Part shown: one piece after another, positions 1 to 6,963 of the stretch
Position numbering within the stretch: position 1 is the stretch's first letter
How the letters are laid out: each line of letters starts with the position of its first letter
Source of the DNA: an uncultured Erysipelotrichaceae bacterium
Lineage (GTDB): Bacteria > Bacillota_I > Bacilli_A > Erysipelotrichales > Erysipelotrichaceae
Assembly (NCBI GenBank): GCA_944325295.1
Contig: CALUZL010000011.1
Coordinates: forward strand, 1-17,199
DNA: 17,199 nt
Reading direction: 5' to 3'
Notes under the pieces: model-generated
What the model was told of the DNA's origin: nothing
The model's database searches: none
Seen by the model: the letters and a program-made list of their open reading frames with translations, nothing else
Position numbers and translations under genes: made by a program

Positions 1-117
<117 letters not shown>

Positions 118-179
118 TCATGTAATAGAGTACTTATTCTTAAAAGAGAATACTTTTAATAAGGCACTTATGTCTATAT

Positions 180-199
180 AAGACAAGAGTGTCTTTTTT
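180..199 (+). terminator. Short intrinsic terminator-like hairpin
   Basis: AAGACA, loop AGAG, TGTCTT, then TTTT. The 6-bp stem is weak but the T-run is right. It lies between the microsatellite and the next gene, only 30 nt before its TTG start, so it could end an upstream gene or act as an attenuator in the leader of the following gene. No convincing promoter is visible between 118 and 229; a TATATA at 175-180 lacks a good -35. Confidence 0.45.
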
Positions 200-229
200 A
201 GTGCGAAGTAAAGAAGGGAGTGAATTAAT

Positions 230-1561
230 TTGAAAAAGCTTATTTCTTTTCTTATGTGTGTATTGTTGTTGCTGAGCGGTATCATACTTGAAACCGCAAA
301 AGTGCACGCTGAAGACTATGCTGAAGACTATAATGTAAAATTCAAAGTGACTTTTGTGCCTCACCGTGGGTCAAAAGTAGATGAAAATTATGATCCCGGA
401 GAGACGATTTATGTCGATTTTGCAAAGTACATAAGGGTTGATATCGTACCGATATTCAACGGTCAAGATCCGTTATATGATTCTCATTATGATACGGGCG
501 AGATTTTCTATTGGCCTAAATGGCTTGATTCGACCAATAAAAGACCCGATGCTAATGACAATAAAGAAGATTTTGAATTTGGTGATAAGATCCAAACGAT
601 AAGAATAAGCGAAAGCGCCGATTGTCGTTATACGGAAAAAGATGAGTACTATTACATACATTTTGAAGGAAAAGAAGTATCGTCAGGTTATTGGGGACCA
701 CATTATGATGAAGGGGATAAACTGGTTTCGAGTTATGATGGCAATGAATATCGTATCTACGTCGAAGAGATCATTTCTTTAGAGAACTTAGCCTATATCA
801 GCGCTTCTAATTATGATTGGTTTATAGAGAACAAGCCGACAGAGTACGGCATAAAAGAAATATATCCTGATGAAAAGACGTTTATTGATGATTACCTCAT
901 AAAAGTTTTTGGAGAAAACACAGGATTAGAGAGCGACAATTATGAGTATGAAAAATTGCCGATCCATTGGAAACTGAAAGAAGATACAGAGTATACATCA
1001 AAGCCGGGACAAGCAAATACTTTTGTGTGGTGGATAGAAGAGAAAGATTTTGATAAACTTGGCTGGACCAATGATAGCAATATCCCTTTAAACGGTGAAC
1101 TGGCTATAAAGAATATAGACAAAGTCGATGATCCCGTAATATCACCGGCAGGTGGAGATTATAACCTTACAGAGATTAAAAACGTCACCATAATGACGAA
1201 CACTGAAGATGCTACAATATATTACACAACAGATGGCTCAGATCCAAAGACAAACGGAACTTCATACACCGGACCTTTTGCTGTGAAATTAGATGCTACG
1301 GTAAAGGCTGTAGCGATAAAAGATAGTATGGCTGATAGTGACATCGTATCTGTTACTTATAGATATAAAAAGGATCAGCAAAATTTTGATGATAAAGAAG
1401 ATAGTGATCAAGTATACGATCCAAAAGATAAGAATGATGATGGTGTTATAACCTGTGAAGAATTACTAGGTAAATATTGGAATTGGGATGAGGCATCTAA
1501 ATCATGTATCTATACTAAACAAGTAACAGATTCCATAATCGTTAATACAAGTACTAAATAA
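230..1561 (+). CDS. Secreted protein with CHB_HEX_C-like domain and EF-hand/cysteine tail
   Basis: I do not recognise a named family for the whole 443-residue protein. It starts at TTG 230, supported by an AAGGGAG ribosome site at 214-220 and by a signal peptide (MKKLIS, hydrophobic core, cleavage probably after Val-His-Ala near residue 27). Residues about 30-300 are a Tyr/Asp-rich region of unknown fold. Residues about 302-383 (motif around TIYYTTDGSDP) resemble the chitobiase/beta-hexosaminidase C-terminal module PF13290, an Ig-like domain common in bacterial surface proteins. Near the C-terminus the loop DKNDDGVITCEE has a canonical EF-hand pattern (D1, N3, D5, G6, I8, E12), followed by a Trp-rich segment and a second cysteine. 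There is no LPXTG motif or C-terminal membrane segment, so it is probably released or held non-covalently. It appears monocistronic. It is more AT-rich than its neighbours. Confidence 0.85.
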   Translation: MKKLISFLMCVLLLLSGIILETAKVHAEDYAEDYNVKFKVTFVPHRGSKVDENYDPGETIYVDFAKYIRVDIVPIFNGQDPLYDSHYDTGEIFYWPKWLDSTNKRPDANDNKEDFEFGDKIQTIRISESADCRYTEKDEYYYIHFEGKEVSSGYWGPHYDEGDKLVSSYDGNEYRIYVEEIISLENLAYISASNYDWFIENKPTEYGIKEIYPDEKTFIDDYLIKVFGENTGLESDNYEYEKLPIHWKLKEDTEYTSKPGQANTFVWWIEEKDFDKLGWTNDSNIPLNGELAIKNIDKVDDPVISPAGGDYNLTEIKNVTIMTNTEDATIYYTTDGSDPKTNGTSYTGPFAVKLDATVKAVAIKDSMADSDIVSVTYRYKKDQQNFDDKEDSDQVYDPKDKNDDGVITCEELLGKYWNWDEASKSCIYTKQVTDSIIVNTSTK

Positions 1562-1593
1562 TAATAGAGATAAAAGATAATTGATCATTATGT

Positions 1594-1620
1594 ACTAAGG
1601 GAGCTTTGGCTCCTTTTAGT
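1594..1620 (+). terminator. Hairpin after the secreted-protein gene, possibly bidirectional
   Basis: A GGAGC/GCTCC core with loop TTTG is extended by A-T pairs (ACTAAG...TTTTAGT, with one bulged T). It begins 32 nt after the TAA stop of the secreted-protein gene. The 3' T-run is only four bases. As the stem is nearly symmetrical it could also work from the other strand, where the importer operon converges. Confidence 0.6.
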
Positions 1621-1621
1621 A

Positions 1622-1649
1622 TAAAAGGGGATCGATCATTAAATCCCCT
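1622..1649 (-). terminator. Terminator of the amino acid importer operon
   Basis: Read on the minus strand, AGGGGAT and ATCCCCT form a perfect 7-bp stem around a 10-nt loop, followed directly by TTTTAT. It lies 20 nt after the stop codon of the ATPase gene. Confidence 0.75.
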
Positions 1650-1668
1650 GCTGTATTTAACAGTTTAA

Positions 1669-2397
1669 TCAATAGAGCATCTTGCTCAAAAAGAGTTTTA
1701 GACGTTCGGTCTTTGGCTCGTTGAAGAAGTGATAAGGATCATTCTCTTCGACTATCTTGCCCTCATCCATAAAGACGATGCGATCAGCGATATTTTTGGC
1801 AAAGTTCATCTCGTGGGTGACGATCAGCATGGTCATACCGCTTTGCGCGATCTCTTTCATGACGTCGAGTACTTCTTTGACCATTTCCGGATCGAGGGCA
1901 CTTGTGGGCTCGTCCATAAGCAAGATCTTTGGTTCAAGCATCAGTGATCTTGCGATCGCTACTCTTTGTTTTTGACCACCGGAAAGTTTATTCGGATAGT
2001 CATCGATTTTATCAGCTACACCGACCTTTTCTAATATCGCTTTGGCTTTTTCAAGGGCATCTGCTTTATTTACTTTATAGTTTTCAAGATAGGGCATTAA
2101 AAGATTGTCTATGACCTTTAGATGGGCAAAGAGATTGAAGTGTTGAAAGACAAAGCCGGTCTTGGCATGGACATAGTGAGCGTCTTCCTTCTTGGTGAAG
2201 TCGATGACTTTCTCGTCGTATATGATCGTGCCCTCATCGATCAGTTCAAGACCATTTAGAGCTCGACAGAGCGTACTTTTGCCACTGCCGCTTGGTCCGA
2301 CGATGCAGACGATCTCATCGTTTGCAAGTTTAAAGGAGACATCATCTAAGGCCTTCAGATCGCCAAAGTGTTTACTTATGTGTTTAGCTTCGATCAT
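1669..2397 (-). CDS. Polar amino acid ABC importer, ATP-binding protein
   Basis: This 242-residue protein supplies ATP hydrolysis to the importer formed with the two preceding genes. It has Walker A GPSGSGKST (residues 34-42), Q-loop, signature LSGGQKQR, Walker B ILLMDEPTSALDPE and a switch histidine in IVTHEM. Length and motifs fit the GlnQ/ArtM/HisP family. A TTG three codons upstream (2406) is only one base from the AAAGGAGG ribosome site at 2408-2415, whereas ATG 2397 is spaced about 10 nt, so I chose the ATG. The start overlaps the permease gene by 14 bp, implying translational coupling. The amino acid transported cannot be told from this subunit. Confidence 0.95.
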   Translation of the reverse strand: MIEAKHISKHFGDLKALDDVSFKLANDEIVCIVGPSGSGKSTLCRALNGLELIDEGTIIYDEKVIDFTKKEDAHYVHAKTGFVFQHFNLFAHLKVIDNLLMPYLENYKVNKADALEKAKAILEKVGVADKIDDYPNKLSGGQKQRVAIARSLMLEPKILLMDEPTSALDPEMVKEVLDVMKEIAQSGMTMLIVTHEMNFAKNIADRIVFMDEGKIVEENDPYHFFNEPKTERLKLFLSKMLY

Positions 2398-3067
2398 AAA
2401 CGGCAAGCCTCCTTTCTAGGATCCGTGAAAGATAGGAGATAAAAAGGGTCATGACGAGGTAAAAGGCACTGGCGACAAGAAGGGGAATGAGATAGTTGTA
2501 GTAATTGGTGCCGATGATCTTGGCACGGTTGAGAAGTTCCATGACCCCTATCGTTCCAAGCAGGGAAGAGTCTTTGATCAGGGTGATGAATTCTGACACC
2601 AAGGGTGGAATGATGCGTCTTATCGCTTGGGGCAAGATGATCTTGGTCATGATCGTCTTTTCACTGAGATTGAGGGTCAGACCCGCTTCTCTTTGACCTT
2701 TGTCGATACCTTCGATCCCCGATCTTATAAGCTCGGCACAATAAGCGCCGGAATTTAAAGCCATGGCCAAGATACCGCAAGCGTAAATGTTTACGCGCAG
2801 ATTGTCACTAAACAAGAGCTGGTACAATACCGGTATCCCCAAATAGAAAAACAAGATCTGAAGAAGCATCGGTGTTCCTCTTACAACTTCGACATAGATG
2901 TTGCCGATGAGCTTTAAAAGTTTACTTTTTGATAACTTTAAGATCGCGATAAAGGTGCCGATGACGATGCCGCCTATGACAGCGATAAGGGCTATAGCCA
3001 AACTCATCGCTGCGCCATAGGCAAGATAAGTGATATTATCAAGTGTCAGTATGGCACCGATATCCAT
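2384..3067 (-). CDS. Polar amino acid ABC importer, permease protein
   Basis: A 227-residue membrane protein of the HisM/GlnP/ArtQ type. Hydrophobic segments lie near residues 14-40, 52-80, 85-105 and close to the C-terminus. The EAA-type cytoplasmic loop that contacts the ATPase is clear: GQREAGLTLNLSEKTI followed by the ILPQAIRRIIPPL segment. The start ATG at 3067 overlaps the TGA stop of the binding-protein gene (TGATG). A GTG at 3082 is also possible but lies inside the upstream gene and lacks a better ribosome site. Having a single permease gene implies a homodimer in the membrane, usual for this family. Confidence 0.94.
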   Translation of the reverse strand: MDIGAILTLDNITYLAYGAAMSLAIALIAVIGGIVIGTFIAILKLSKSKLLKLIGNIYVEVVRGTPMLLQILFFYLGIPVLYQLLFSDNLRVNIYACGILAMALNSGAYCAELIRSGIEGIDKGQREAGLTLNLSEKTIMTKIILPQAIRRIIPPLVSEFITLIKDSSLLGTIGVMELLNRAKIIGTNYYNYLIPLLVASAFYLVMTLFISYLSRILERRLAVYDRS

Positions 3068-3819
3068 CAGTTGATCCCCCACTTACTCAAAAGATCTTGA
3101 TATTCAGCCGTCTTCATGAATTCTGTCAGTTTCTCATTTATGGCATCGATGAGCAAGGTGTTATCGTTGGCTGTTATGATCGAATAGCTGTCCTGAGCGA
3201 TCGGCTCCAACATGGCAAATTCAGTGTTGTTGGCGATATAGTTTTGGGCGACCGGCGTATCTAAGCAGACGCCATCATATGCCCCGGTCCTAAGTGCTTC
3301 GACAAGTACGGCAGCATCAGTCCCAGTTACGACTTCGATATCTTCTTGCTGAGCCATGAGCTCATAACAGGTCGTTCCCAATTGGGCAGCGACAGTCTTG
3401 CCTTTAAAGTCATCGATACTTGTGTAATCGTCATCTTTCAGATACAGGATCGTCTGACTTGATGAATAATAGGCATCACTGAAGGCCACTTGTTTTTCGG
3501 GATCATAGCTGAAACCGGAGACGCCAAGGTCGACTTGACCGGTCTGAACGGCGGAGACGATGGTTGAAAATTCCATGGCTTGCCACTCGACTTCAAGGCC
3601 TAAGAGCTTTGCGATCGCATTTGTAAGGTCGATATCAAAGCCGACGATCTCTCCGCTTGCCTCATCGATCGTCTCGTAGGGCGGATAGTCGGGTGATGTC
3701 GCCACGATAATCTTGGTATCGTCGATCAGTTCATCTTGGTATGTAGTCGCTTCTTGATCGTTTTGACCACAACCGCTCAAGACGGTAAGCAGTAATAGGG
3801 CAATAAATAATCTTTTCAT
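3067..3819 (-). CDS. Polar amino acid ABC importer, substrate-binding lipoprotein
   Basis: A 250-residue extracellular solute-binding protein of family 3 (SBP_bac_3), first gene of the three-gene importer operon. It has a lipoprotein signal with lipobox LSGC (lipidated Cys17), then the typical start of the mature domain (VATSPDYPPYE) and the GFDIDLTNAIAKLLG motif. An upstream in-frame start at 3891 was rejected because it lies inside the T-box and terminator; ATG 3819 has a GAGGAGG ribosome site just before it. Two cysteines in the mature domain (in GTTCYEL and DGVCLDT) are unusual and could pair. The substrate is not determined: the fold fits arginine/lysine, glutamine, cystine or other polar amino acids, and the T-box specifier would be the best clue. 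Confidence 0.93.
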   Translation of the reverse strand: MKRLFIALLLLTVLSGCGQNDQEATTYQDELIDDTKIIVATSPDYPPYETIDEASGEIVGFDIDLTNAIAKLLGLEVEWQAMEFSTIVSAVQTGQVDLGVSGFSYDPEKQVAFSDAYYSSSQTILYLKDDDYTSIDDFKGKTVAAQLGTTCYELMAQQEDIEVVTGTDAAVLVEALRTGAYDGVCLDTPVAQNYIANNTEFAMLEPIAQDSYSIITANDNTLLIDAINEKLTEFMKTAEYQDLLSKWGIN

Positions 3820-3847
3820 ACAATCCTCCTCTTTTATGAATAGAAAC

Positions 3848-3875
3848 AAAAAAGCCGTCTGTTTAAAGACGACTT
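3848..3875 (-). terminator. Intrinsic terminator of the T-box leader
   Basis: On the minus strand AAGTCGTCT and AGACGGCTT form a 9-bp stem (with G-U pairs) with a 6-nt loop, followed by TTTTTT. It overlaps the expected antiterminator region just after the T-box and lies about 30 nt before the start codon of the binding-protein gene. Confidence 0.88.
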
Positions 3876-4062
3876 GTGACCGCGGTACCACTTTAATTGC
3901 TCAAAAGAGCCAGCTTGAACCCTTAACGCGGGTTACGATATCACATACTAAAGTTCCGTGATATATCTCCTAAGAGCGCTTCCCCTCATATCCTCTGTCT
4001 GCTTCCACCGTACCAGACTCGCTTGCAAGTCTTTTGAGAGTACTTTTCCTATTCATTGATAT
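3848..4062 (-). promoter_or_regulatory. T-box riboswitch leader of the amino acid importer operon
   Basis: On the minus strand the leader carries an AGTA motif near its 5' end, a stem I distal hairpin with the GGTGGAAGC element, further hairpins (ATATCAC/GTGATAT and AACCC/GGGTT), then the T-box AAAGTGGTACCGCGG at 3880-3894, followed by a terminator. T-boxes bind uncharged tRNA and open the terminator, so the importer should be induced when its cognate amino acid is scarce. CTCTCA after AGTA pairs with TGAGGG, placing the specifier loop in GGGGAAGCGCTCTT. The specifier could be AGC (Ser) or GCG (Ala); I cannot decide by eye. Confidence 0.92.
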
Positions 4063-4068
4063 GCGCAA

Positions 4069-4097
4069 ATATTAAGCAATAAAAAAGGGCTTGTCAA
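4069..4097 (-). promoter_or_regulatory. Promoter of the T-box leader and importer operon
   Basis: Minus strand: TTGACA (4092-4097), 17-nt spacer, TAATAT (4069-4074). This is nearly a perfect housekeeping-sigma promoter. It predicts a transcript start near 4062, so the leader before the binding-protein gene is about 240 nt, a usual T-box size. Confidence 0.85.
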
Positions 4098-4300
4098 GGT
4101 ATTTTCTTAACTTTTTAAGAGATTTGGCGATTCTTTTGAGGTACTGATAAGGCCTTTAAAAGCGAACTTCTAAACCTTATTATAGGGCAGATCAAAAAGA
4201 TGTAATTATGTGAACGATGCTTATAATTTTTTGGAAATCGAAGTTAAAAAGAGGTTATCTGAATTTTATGAGAAATTTTTCACATTTATATTATTATAGC
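4098..4300. other. Divergent intergenic stretch without recognised content
   Basis: This AT-rich stretch separates the divergent promoters of the importer operon and the lipoprotein gene. I see no ORF, strong hairpin or conserved RNA here. An AATTAT/ATAATT inverted repeat near 4203-4230 is A-T only and too weak to call. Confidence 0.5.
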
Positions 4301-4329
4301 TTGCAATAAAAAAAGGCATTGAATATAAT
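4301..4329 (+). promoter_or_regulatory. Promoter of the duplicated-domain lipoprotein gene
   Basis: TTGCAA (4301-4306), 17-nt spacer, perfect TATAAT (4324-4329). The predicted transcript start near 4336 leaves only about 19 nt before the ATG, just enough for the AGGAGG ribosome site at 4339-4344. Confidence 0.8.
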
Positions 4330-4354
4330 ATTTGAGCAGGAGGAATGCAAAGAA

Positions 4355-5392
4355 ATGAAAAAATTATTAGCTTTATTAGTTTGTGGTTTCATGGCTTTGA
4401 GTTTAGTTGCATGTTCAAACAACGAAACACCAACTGAAACGACAACGCCAACAGATACTACAGAACCAACAGAAACAGGTTCAACAACTACAGGTTCAAC
4501 CCAGATGGGTGTTGGTCAATCAACAACAATCAGTGCTACTGATTTCAGTGCTGATGCTGAAGGAAGTGCTCAATTCAACACAACATATGTTTTATTAGTA
4601 GTCGGTGAAGACGGCAAGATCGCTGATCTTAAAGTCGACGTCGCTCAGAACACGACAAAATGGGATGGTGCCGGTGTCGTAACTGATGCTCAGATTCAGG
4701 GTACAAAAACTGAACGTGGTGAAGATTACGGTATGAGAAGTGCTTCGCCGATCGGTGCTGAATGGTTCGAACAGGCTCAGGCTTTCGAAGAATACTGCGT
4801 TGGTAAATCAGTCGATGAAGTATTAAATATGGAACTCGATGCTGAAAACCACAACGGTCCGGTTGATTTAACATCAAGCTGCACGATGGACGTTACAGAA
4901 TTCTTAAACGCTATCGCTGATGCTAATGAACACTTATTACCGGTTGAAGGTGCTGCTTCATACCATTTAGGTTCATCTACAACAAACTCACCATCTGATG
5001 CCAGTGCTGATGCTAACGGTTCGATCCAATACAACACAACATATGCCGGTGTCGCTTTAGACGCTAACGGTGCTGTTGTTGCCGTTGACATCGACGTTGC
5101 TCAGAATACAGCTCATTTCGATACAACTGGTGTTGTTGTCGATGCTGATCCAATCGATTCAAAACAGGATCGTAAAGATGACTACGGTATGAGAAGTGCT
5201 TCGCCGATCGGTGCTGAATGGTTCGAACAGGCTGAGGCTTTCGAAGAATATTGTGTAGGTCAGACACCATCTGACATCGCCGGTATGGAACTCGATACAG
5301 AAAATCACGGTGGTCCGGTTGATCTTACATCAACATGTACTATCGCTGTAACAGATTTCATCAATGCGATTACAGCTGCTTGCGCTGAATAA
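4355..5392 (+). CDS. Lipoprotein with two tandem copies of an extracellular domain
   Basis: A 345-residue lipoprotein of uncertain function. The signal peptide ends in a lipobox (LVAC, Cys20), followed by a Thr/Glu/Pro-rich linker to about residue 50. Two homologous domains of about 140 residues follow with a period of 152 residues. Each has a GKI/GAV-type strand followed by a DVAQNT motif, then DYGMRSASPIGAEWFEQA and EEYCVG, ending near GPVDLTS-x-CT. The pattern of a Gly-containing strand followed by V-x-V-D-V-A-Q recalls FMN-binding-type lipoprotein domains of anaerobes, but I cannot confirm a flavin-attachment motif, so this is only a suggestion. Each copy has one Cys in YCVG and one in S/T-CT. 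The start is ATG 4355 with AGGAGG at 4339-4344; an upstream TTG at 4319 lies inside the promoter. Strong promoter, single gene and own terminator suggest high expression. Confidence 0.88.
   Translation: MKKLLALLVCGFMALSLVACSNNETPTETTTPTDTTEPTETGSTTTGSTQMGVGQSTTISATDFSADAEGSAQFNTTYVLLVVGEDGKIADLKVDVAQNTTKWDGAGVVTDAQIQGTKTERGEDYGMRSASPIGAEWFEQAQAFEEYCVGKSVDEVLNMELDAENHNGPVDLTSSCTMDVTEFLNAIADANEHLLPVEGAASYHLGSSTTNSPSDASADANGSIQYNTTYAGVALDANGAVVAVDIDVAQNTAHFDTTGVVVDADPIDSKQDRKDDYGMRSASPIGAEWFEQAEAFEEYCVGQTPSDIAGMELDTENHGGPVDLTSTCTIAVTDFINAITAACAE
4727..4777 (+). repeat. Direct DNA repeat, copy 1
   Basis: These 51 bases are identical to 5183-5233, 456 bp downstream and in the same frame. After one mismatch the match continues for about 16 more bases. 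The repeat encodes the YGMRSASPIGAEWFEQA core of each domain. Confidence 0.95.
5183..5233 (+). repeat. Direct DNA repeat, copy 2
   Basis: Second copy of the perfect 51-bp repeat at 4727-4777. The rest of the two domains is clearly diverged at DNA level, so identity is concentrated in this core. Confidence 0.95.
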
Positions 5393-5418
5393 TCAGTCAC
5401 AAGTAATAGAGTCAATTA

Positions 5419-5449
5419 AAGGGTACAGTTAATTCTGTATCCTTTTTTT
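5419..5449 (+). terminator. Terminator of the lipoprotein gene
   Basis: AAGGGTACAG and CTGTATCCTT form a 10-bp stem (one G-U) with loop TTAATT, running into a T-tract to 5449. It is a strong intrinsic terminator. Confidence 0.9.
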
Positions 5450-5460
5450 ATGATTTTGAT

Positions 5461-5466
5461 TAGAAT
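5461..5466 (+). promoter_or_regulatory. Possible -10 element (TAGAAT) of a leaderless dtd transcript
   Basis: TAGAAT ends exactly 6 nt before the ATG at 5473, and no ribosome site precedes the ATG. The preceding terminator ends at 5449, so promoter and leader must fit into 23 bp or lie inside the terminator. No good -35 is visible. Confidence 0.45.
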
Positions 5467-5472
5467 ATAGCT

Positions 5473-5919
5473 ATGAGAGTTGTTGTACAAAGAGTCAACT
5501 ATGCCAAATGTCACATTGACGGTAAGGTTTACAGTGAGATAAACAAGGGTTTTATGATCTTAGTCGGCATTAAGGACAGCGACAGTGAAAAGGAAGTAGA
5601 GAAAGTCGCAAAAAAGGTCATCGGTTTAAGGATCTTTGAAGATGAAGGAGGTAAGATGAACCTCGACCTAAACAAGGTAAACGGCAGTGTTTTATCGATC
5701 TCCCAATTTACCCTTTACGCCGATTGTAAAAAAGGGAACCGTCCAAGCTTTACCAAGGCAAAAAGTGCCCAAGAGGCCGATCGTCTCTATCGCTATTTCA
5801 ACAAGCTTTTAAGCGATGGCGGTCTTGAAGTCAAGGCGGGAATCTTTCAAAGTTATATGCAGATAGAGATCGTGAATGATGGTCCGGTGACGATCATCAT
5901 CGACAGTGAGGAATTATGA
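5473..5919 (+). CDS. dtd: D-aminoacyl-tRNA deacylase
   Basis: A 148-residue cytoplasmic enzyme that hydrolyses D-aminoacyl-tRNAs (and mischarged glycyl-tRNA-Ala), protecting translation from D-amino acids. It matches the DTD family over its full usual length: N-terminal MRVVVQRV strand, the SQFTLYAD active-site motif with the KKGNRPSF segment, and the NDGPVTII segment containing the Gly-cisPro motif that rejects L-amino acids. Its stop overlaps the folD start (ATGA), indicating one transcript. The ATG has no visible ribosome site and lies 6 nt after a TAGAAT, so initiation may be leaderless. Confidence 0.96.
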   Translation: MRVVVQRVNYAKCHIDGKVYSEINKGFMILVGIKDSDSEKEVEKVAKKVIGLRIFEDEGGKMNLDLNKVNGSVLSISQFTLYADCKKGNRPSFTKAKSAQEADRLYRYFNKLLSDGGLEVKAGIFQSYMQIEIVNDGPVTIIIDSEEL

Positions 5920-6767
5920 TCGTATACGGAAGTGAACTTGCTAAAAAACTAAAGGAACGATTGAAGGCAAAGATCGCCGACTTAAAGGGACGAAGACCCA
6001 AGCTTGCGGTCATCTTGGTCGGTGATGATTCGGCCAGTATTTCCTATGTCAAAAGTAAATCGAAAGCGGCTTTAGAAGTCGGCATCGATTTTGAACTGAT
6101 CGAACTTGCAAAAGACTGCGATCAAAAGACGATCGTTTCAAAGATCGAGGCTTTAAACGCCGATCGGAGCGTCGATGGGATCTTGGTGCAACTGCCACTT
6201 CCCAAAGCGATAAATGAGCGTGAAGTTTTAAATGCGATAAGACCGGATAAGGATGTCGACGGACTGACTATCGCTAATGCCGGAAAACTCTTTTTGAAAG
6301 AAGATGGTTTTGTGCCCTGCACACCCCTTGGCATCATGGCGATCTTAAAAGAGATGGGTGTTGAGATCGCGGGCAAAAAAGCCTGTGTCATCGGTCGCTC
6401 AAACCTTGTCGGGTTACCGGTCAGCCGCTTGCTTTTAAATGCTGATGCGACGGTCGTGATCTGTCACTCTAAGACGCAAGATCTTGCTGCGATCGCAAAG
6501 GAAGCCGATATCTTGATCGTAGCGATCGGTAAACCGCGCTTTATCGATTCTTCATATGTCAAAGAAGGTGCTTATGTCGTCGATGTCGGTATCAATCGGG
6601 TCGATGGTAAACTCTGCGGTGACGTCGATTTTGAAGATGTCAAAGATAAAGTGTGCGCGATAACGCCGGTCCCCAAAGGTGTCGGCCCGATGACGGTCTG
6701 CATGCTTTTGGAAAACGTTTATAAGGCTTATAAAGGCCACGAGGTAGCTAATGATCAAAGATTATAA
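5916..6767 (+). CDS. folD: Methylenetetrahydrofolate dehydrogenase/cyclohydrolase
   Basis: A bifunctional cytosolic enzyme converting 5,10-methylene-THF to methenyl-THF (NADP-linked) and then to 10-formyl-THF, for one-carbon supply to purines and initiator tRNA. The 283 residues match FolD throughout: YVKSKSK holds the catalytic Tyr44/Lys48 pair, GILVQLPLP and DKDVDGL shape the folate pocket, PCTPLGIMAIL follows, the Rossmann motif is GRSNLVGLPVSRLL, and the C-terminal PVPKGVGPMT is conserved. It overlaps dtd by 4 bp and the DUF951 gene by 17 bp. Nothing appears missing. Confidence 0.97.
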   Translation: MIVYGSELAKKLKERLKAKIADLKGRRPKLAVILVGDDSASISYVKSKSKAALEVGIDFELIELAKDCDQKTIVSKIEALNADRSVDGILVQLPLPKAINEREVLNAIRPDKDVDGLTIANAGKLFLKEDGFVPCTPLGIMAILKEMGVEIAGKKACVIGRSNLVGLPVSRLLLNADATVVICHSKTQDLAAIAKEADILIVAIGKPRFIDSSYVKEGAYVVDVGINRVDGKLCGDVDFEDVKDKVCAITPVPKGVGPMTVCMLLENVYKAYKGHEVANDQRL

Positions 6768-6963
6768 ATTAGATGACATCGTGCAGATGAAAAAAGATCA
6801 CCCCTGCAAAAAGAGCCATTACTGGCGTATCATTCGTCTGGGGGCTGATGTCAAGATCAAATGTTTGGGTTGCGGTGCTGTCGTATTGATGGACCGTCCG
6901 GAATTTGAACGCAAGTGCAAAAAACTTTTAAGCACTGAAGAAGCTTCACAACTTACTTCTTAG
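6751..6963 (+). CDS. DUF951 family small protein
   Basis: A 70-residue protein that starts inside the end of folD. It matches the DUF951 family known from many Bacillota: an N-terminal KLDDIVQMKKDHPC segment, a W-x-I-x-R-x-GADVKIKC stretch, and the CLGC motif followed by V-x-MDRPEFERKCKKLL. The Cys-x-x-Cys and an upstream Cys-Lys-Lys suggest a metal site or nucleic-acid/ribosome contact, but no function is established to my knowledge. Its last 18 bp overlap the 3' end of the convergent hydrate dehydratase gene. Confidence 0.9.
   Translation: MIKDYKLDDIVQMKKDHPCKKSHYWRIIRLGADVKIKCLGCGAVVLMDRPEFERKCKKLLSTEEASQLTS

Noticed and set aside
3820..3891. An upstream in-frame start for the binding-protein gene, adding 24 residues
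   Set aside because: The extension lies in the T-box and terminator, disrupts the lipoprotein signal, and has no ribosome site, whereas ATG 3819 has GAGGAGG.
4203..4230. AATTAT/ATAATT inverted repeat followed by T residues as a terminator
   Set aside because: Six A-T pairs with a long loop are too unstable, and no gene ends nearby.
4629..5270. Two antisense ORFs (4629-4877 and 5064-5270, minus) sharing a repeated peptide
   Set aside because: They are shadows of the 51-bp direct repeat in the lipoprotein gene, without ribosome sites or family resemblance.
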